Below, piece by piece: positions 4,561 through 6,201 of a stretch of DNA of 6,201 nucleotides; position 1 is the first letter of the stretch, and every line of letters starts with the position of its first letter. The notes beneath the pieces are model-generated. The model did no database searches. It worked only from the letters and a program-made list of their open reading frames with translations, and was not told where the DNA came from. The translations under genes and the position numbers were made by a program. This stretch comes from Opitutaceae bacterium (GTDB lineage Bacteria; Verrucomicrobiota; Verrucomicrobiia; Opitutales; Opitutaceae). The DNA is taken from NCBI GenBank assembly GCA_025352845.1, contig JANXSC010000286.1:1-6201 (forward strand). Reading direction: 5' to 3'.

Positions 4561-6201
4561 ATGAATGGAAACTTCTCAACCCTGGCGAACGTCTCGGCGG
4601 TCGAATCGCCGCCGCCCTCCCCCCCACATGACATTCCCTGCCGCCGTATCGTCGGCGTGAAAATCCTCCATTTGGCGGAAAACATGGCCGATGCCGTGCG
4701 GGTGCGGGAGCTGGTATTGCGCGAGTGGCCGGAATGCGCGATCACCCCGGTGAACTCGCGGGCCGCCTTCGCTGCCGAGCTCGGCCGCGCGGACCATGAT
4801 TTGGTGCTCGCCGACTGCACCCAACCGGATCTGCCGGGACTCGCCGCCCTCGCGCTGGTGCGTGAGCTGGCCGCCGACACGCCCGTGATTTTTCTGGCCG
4901 GGCCGGATTGCGCGGATCGGATGGCAGCGGCGGTGGCGGCGGGCGCGCAGGACTACGTGTGGAAAGATCGCTTGGGGCGGCTGACGACTGCGATCACGAA
5001 CGCGCTGCGGGAGCGCGCGGAGCGGCGCAAACGGGACGAGGCGGAGATGCGCAGCCGGGAATTCGCCGATTACCTCAATCAGGCGCGCGAGGCCATCATC
5101 GTCACCAACCTCGAGGGCCGGATTACTTTTTGGAATCGGGGCGCGGCCCGGCTCTTTGGCTGGCGGAGCGAAGAGGTGCTCAACCGGACGGCGGGGGAAA
5201 TTTTCGATCCCGCGATCAAGGCCAACGCGGGCGCCGCCAACGAAGAAACGCTCGCGAAGGGCGAGTGGTTCGGGGAATTGCGGATGCGGAACCGCACCGG
5301 TCACGAGCTGATTGTGGAGTCGCGGCAGACGCTGATTCGCGATGGGGCCAGCCAACCCAAGGCCCGTCTCTCGATCAACAGCGACATCACCGACCGCAAG
5401 CGGCTCGAGGAACAGTTCCTCCGCTCGCAGCGCATGGAGGGCATCGGCCTCCTCGCCTCCGGCATCGCGCACGATCTGAACAACATGCTCGCGCCGATCC
5501 TGCTCGCCTCGTCGATGCTGCGCGAGCACGTGAGCGATCCGGCGGCGATCGGGCTGCTCGGCACGCTGGAAAAAAGCGCCGAGCGCGGCGCCAACCTCGT
5601 GCGCCAGATCGTGGCGTTTGCCCACGGCACCACCGGCGAACACCGGTCGGTGCAGGTGAAACATCTCCTGCGCGACATCGCCGCCGTGGTCGCCGGCACC
5701 TTTCCCAAGTCGATCCGGTTCGAAGACCGCGTCGCCTCCGACCTCTGCTCGATCCGCGGCAACCCCACGCAGGTGCACCAGGTCCTGCTCAACCTCTGCG
5801 TGAATGCGCGCGATGCGATGCCCCACGGCGGCACGCTGCGGCTGCGGGCGGAAAACCGCGTGCTCAGTCTCGGCGCGGCCGAGGTGATCGCGGGCGCTCG
5901 GCCCGGGGTGTTTGTCGTGCTGCACGTCGAGGACACCGGCACCGGCATTCCGCCCGAGGTGCTCGCCCGGATGTGGGAGCCGTTTTTCACAACCAAGGAA
6001 GCGGGCAAGGGCACGGGCCTCGGCCTCGCGACCGTGCGCGGCATCGTCGAAAACCACCGGGGTTTCGTCGAGGTGAGCACCGCTCCGGGCGTCGGCTCGG
6101 CGTTTCGGATTTTCCTGCCCGTGATCGAGGGCGAGGAGACGGAGAAACTGGTGCCCGCGGCGCGCGCGCTGCCGCCGGGCAAGGGAGAGTTGATTCTCAT
6201 C
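4561..6201 (+). CDS. Cytoplasmic hybrid histidine kinase: REC-PAS-HisKA-HATPase, probably with C-terminal REC (3' end outside window)
   Basis: The frame is open for 547 codons and continues past the window. A Pro-rich, probably disordered stretch (1-32) precedes a receiver-like domain (about 33-150) with phosphoacceptor D85 (LVLADCTQPD) and K135 (DYVWKD). Its acidic pair is LAEN, and FLAGPD replaces the usual Thr/Ser, so its phosphorylation is uncertain. A PAS domain follows (about 168-275; AIIVTNLEGRITFWNRGA) with a PAC-like end (SDITDRKRLEE). The HisKA helix has H304 (GIAHDLNNML), and the HATPase has N415 (LNLCVNARDAM), DTGTGIPPE (D458), WEPFFTTK and GKGTGLGL (482-489). The HDLNN box is that of NtrB/CckA-like kinases. 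The last residues, GELILI, look like strand 1 of another receiver. No membrane segment is seen, so it should be cytoplasmic. It starts 21 bases after the YcaO stop, probably in the same operon, with no good ribosome site at ATG 4561. GTG 4657 (VKILHLAE) is an alternative start that removes the disordered extension. Signal and output partner are unknown. Confidence 0.92.
   Translation, partial: MNGNFSTLANVSAVESPPPSPPHDIPCRRIVGVKILHLAENMADAVRVRELVLREWPECAITPVNSRAAFAAELGRADHDLVLADCTQPDLPGLAALALVRELAADTPVIFLAGPDCADRMAAAVAAGAQDYVWKDRLGRLTTAITNALRERAERRKRDEAEMRSREFADYLNQAREAIIVTNLEGRITFWNRGAARLFGWRSEEVLNRTAGEIFDPAIKANAGAANEETLAKGEWFGELRMRNRTGHELIVESRQTLIRDGASQPKARLSINSDITDRKRLEEQFLRSQRMEGIGLLASGIAHDLNNMLAPILLASSMLREHVSDPAAIGLLGTLEKSAERGANLVRQIVAFAHGTTGEHRSVQVKHLLRDIAAVVAGTFPKSIRFEDRVASDLCSIRGNPTQVHQVLLNLCVNARDAMPHGGTLRLRAENRVLSLGAAEVIAGARPGVFVVLHVEDTGTGIPPEVLARMWEPFFTTKEAGKGTGLGLATVRGIVENHRGFVEVSTAPGVGSAFRIFLPVIEGEETEKLVPAARALPPGKGELILI

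Noticed and set aside
4576..6057. Minus-strand open frame of 493 codons opposite the second kinase
   Set aside because: It is long only because high third-position GC on the coding strand removes stops on the complement. The plus strand encodes intact REC, PAS, HisKA and HATPase motifs over the same bases.
1..6201. CRISPR array, tRNA or rRNA genes, transposase or attachment sites
   Set aside because: I saw no regularly spaced direct repeats, no tRNA-like or rRNA-like stretch, no transposase motifs and no flanking inverted terminal repeats. Nearly all bases are taken up by the four coding regions.

Overview
The window looks like chromosomal DNA of a GC-rich Gram-negative bacterium. My best guess is a member of Verrucomicrobiota, possibly Opitutaceae. 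This rests on a very large propeller-type hybrid sensor kinase, high GC (about 65-75% by eye in most of the window) and matching codon use; no marker gene confirms it.

Layout. (1) Positions 1-3336, minus strand: one very long open frame (1112 codons inside the window, continuing past base 1) encoding a hybrid two-component sensor. It has an N-terminal signal or anchor segment, a periplasmic Reg_prop-type beta-propeller, a Y_Y_Y domain, one membrane helix, a phosphoacceptor His domain, an HATPase and a receiver domain cut by the window edge. (2) Positions 3337-3453: a 117-base AT-rich divergent intergenic region holding an exact 18-base palindrome next to a second perfect inverted repeat. (3) Positions 3454-3639, plus strand: a 61-residue peptide with a signal-peptide-like N-terminus and a short acidic C-terminal part containing a C-x3-C pair. 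(4) Positions 3652-4539, plus strand: a compact 295-residue YcaO-family protein. (5) Positions 4561 to past 6201, plus strand: a second, apparently soluble histidine kinase (receiver-PAS-HisKA-HATPase, probably followed by another receiver).

How it may work together. Peptide, YcaO and kinase genes are spaced 12 and 21 bases apart on one strand and look like one operon, divergent from the large membrane sensor. YcaO enzymes use ATP to activate peptide-backbone amides, giving azolines, thioamides or amidines, so a small peptide gene directly upstream suggests a ribosomally made, post-translationally modified peptide (RiPP) system. No E1/Ocin-ThiF partner, TfuA, dehydrogenase, protease or transporter lies inside the window, and the YcaO lacks several usual motif residues. 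If it is a RiPP cassette it is a minimal or atypical one. Its placement between two sensor kinases suggests the peptide might be a signal or a regulated product; that part is inference.
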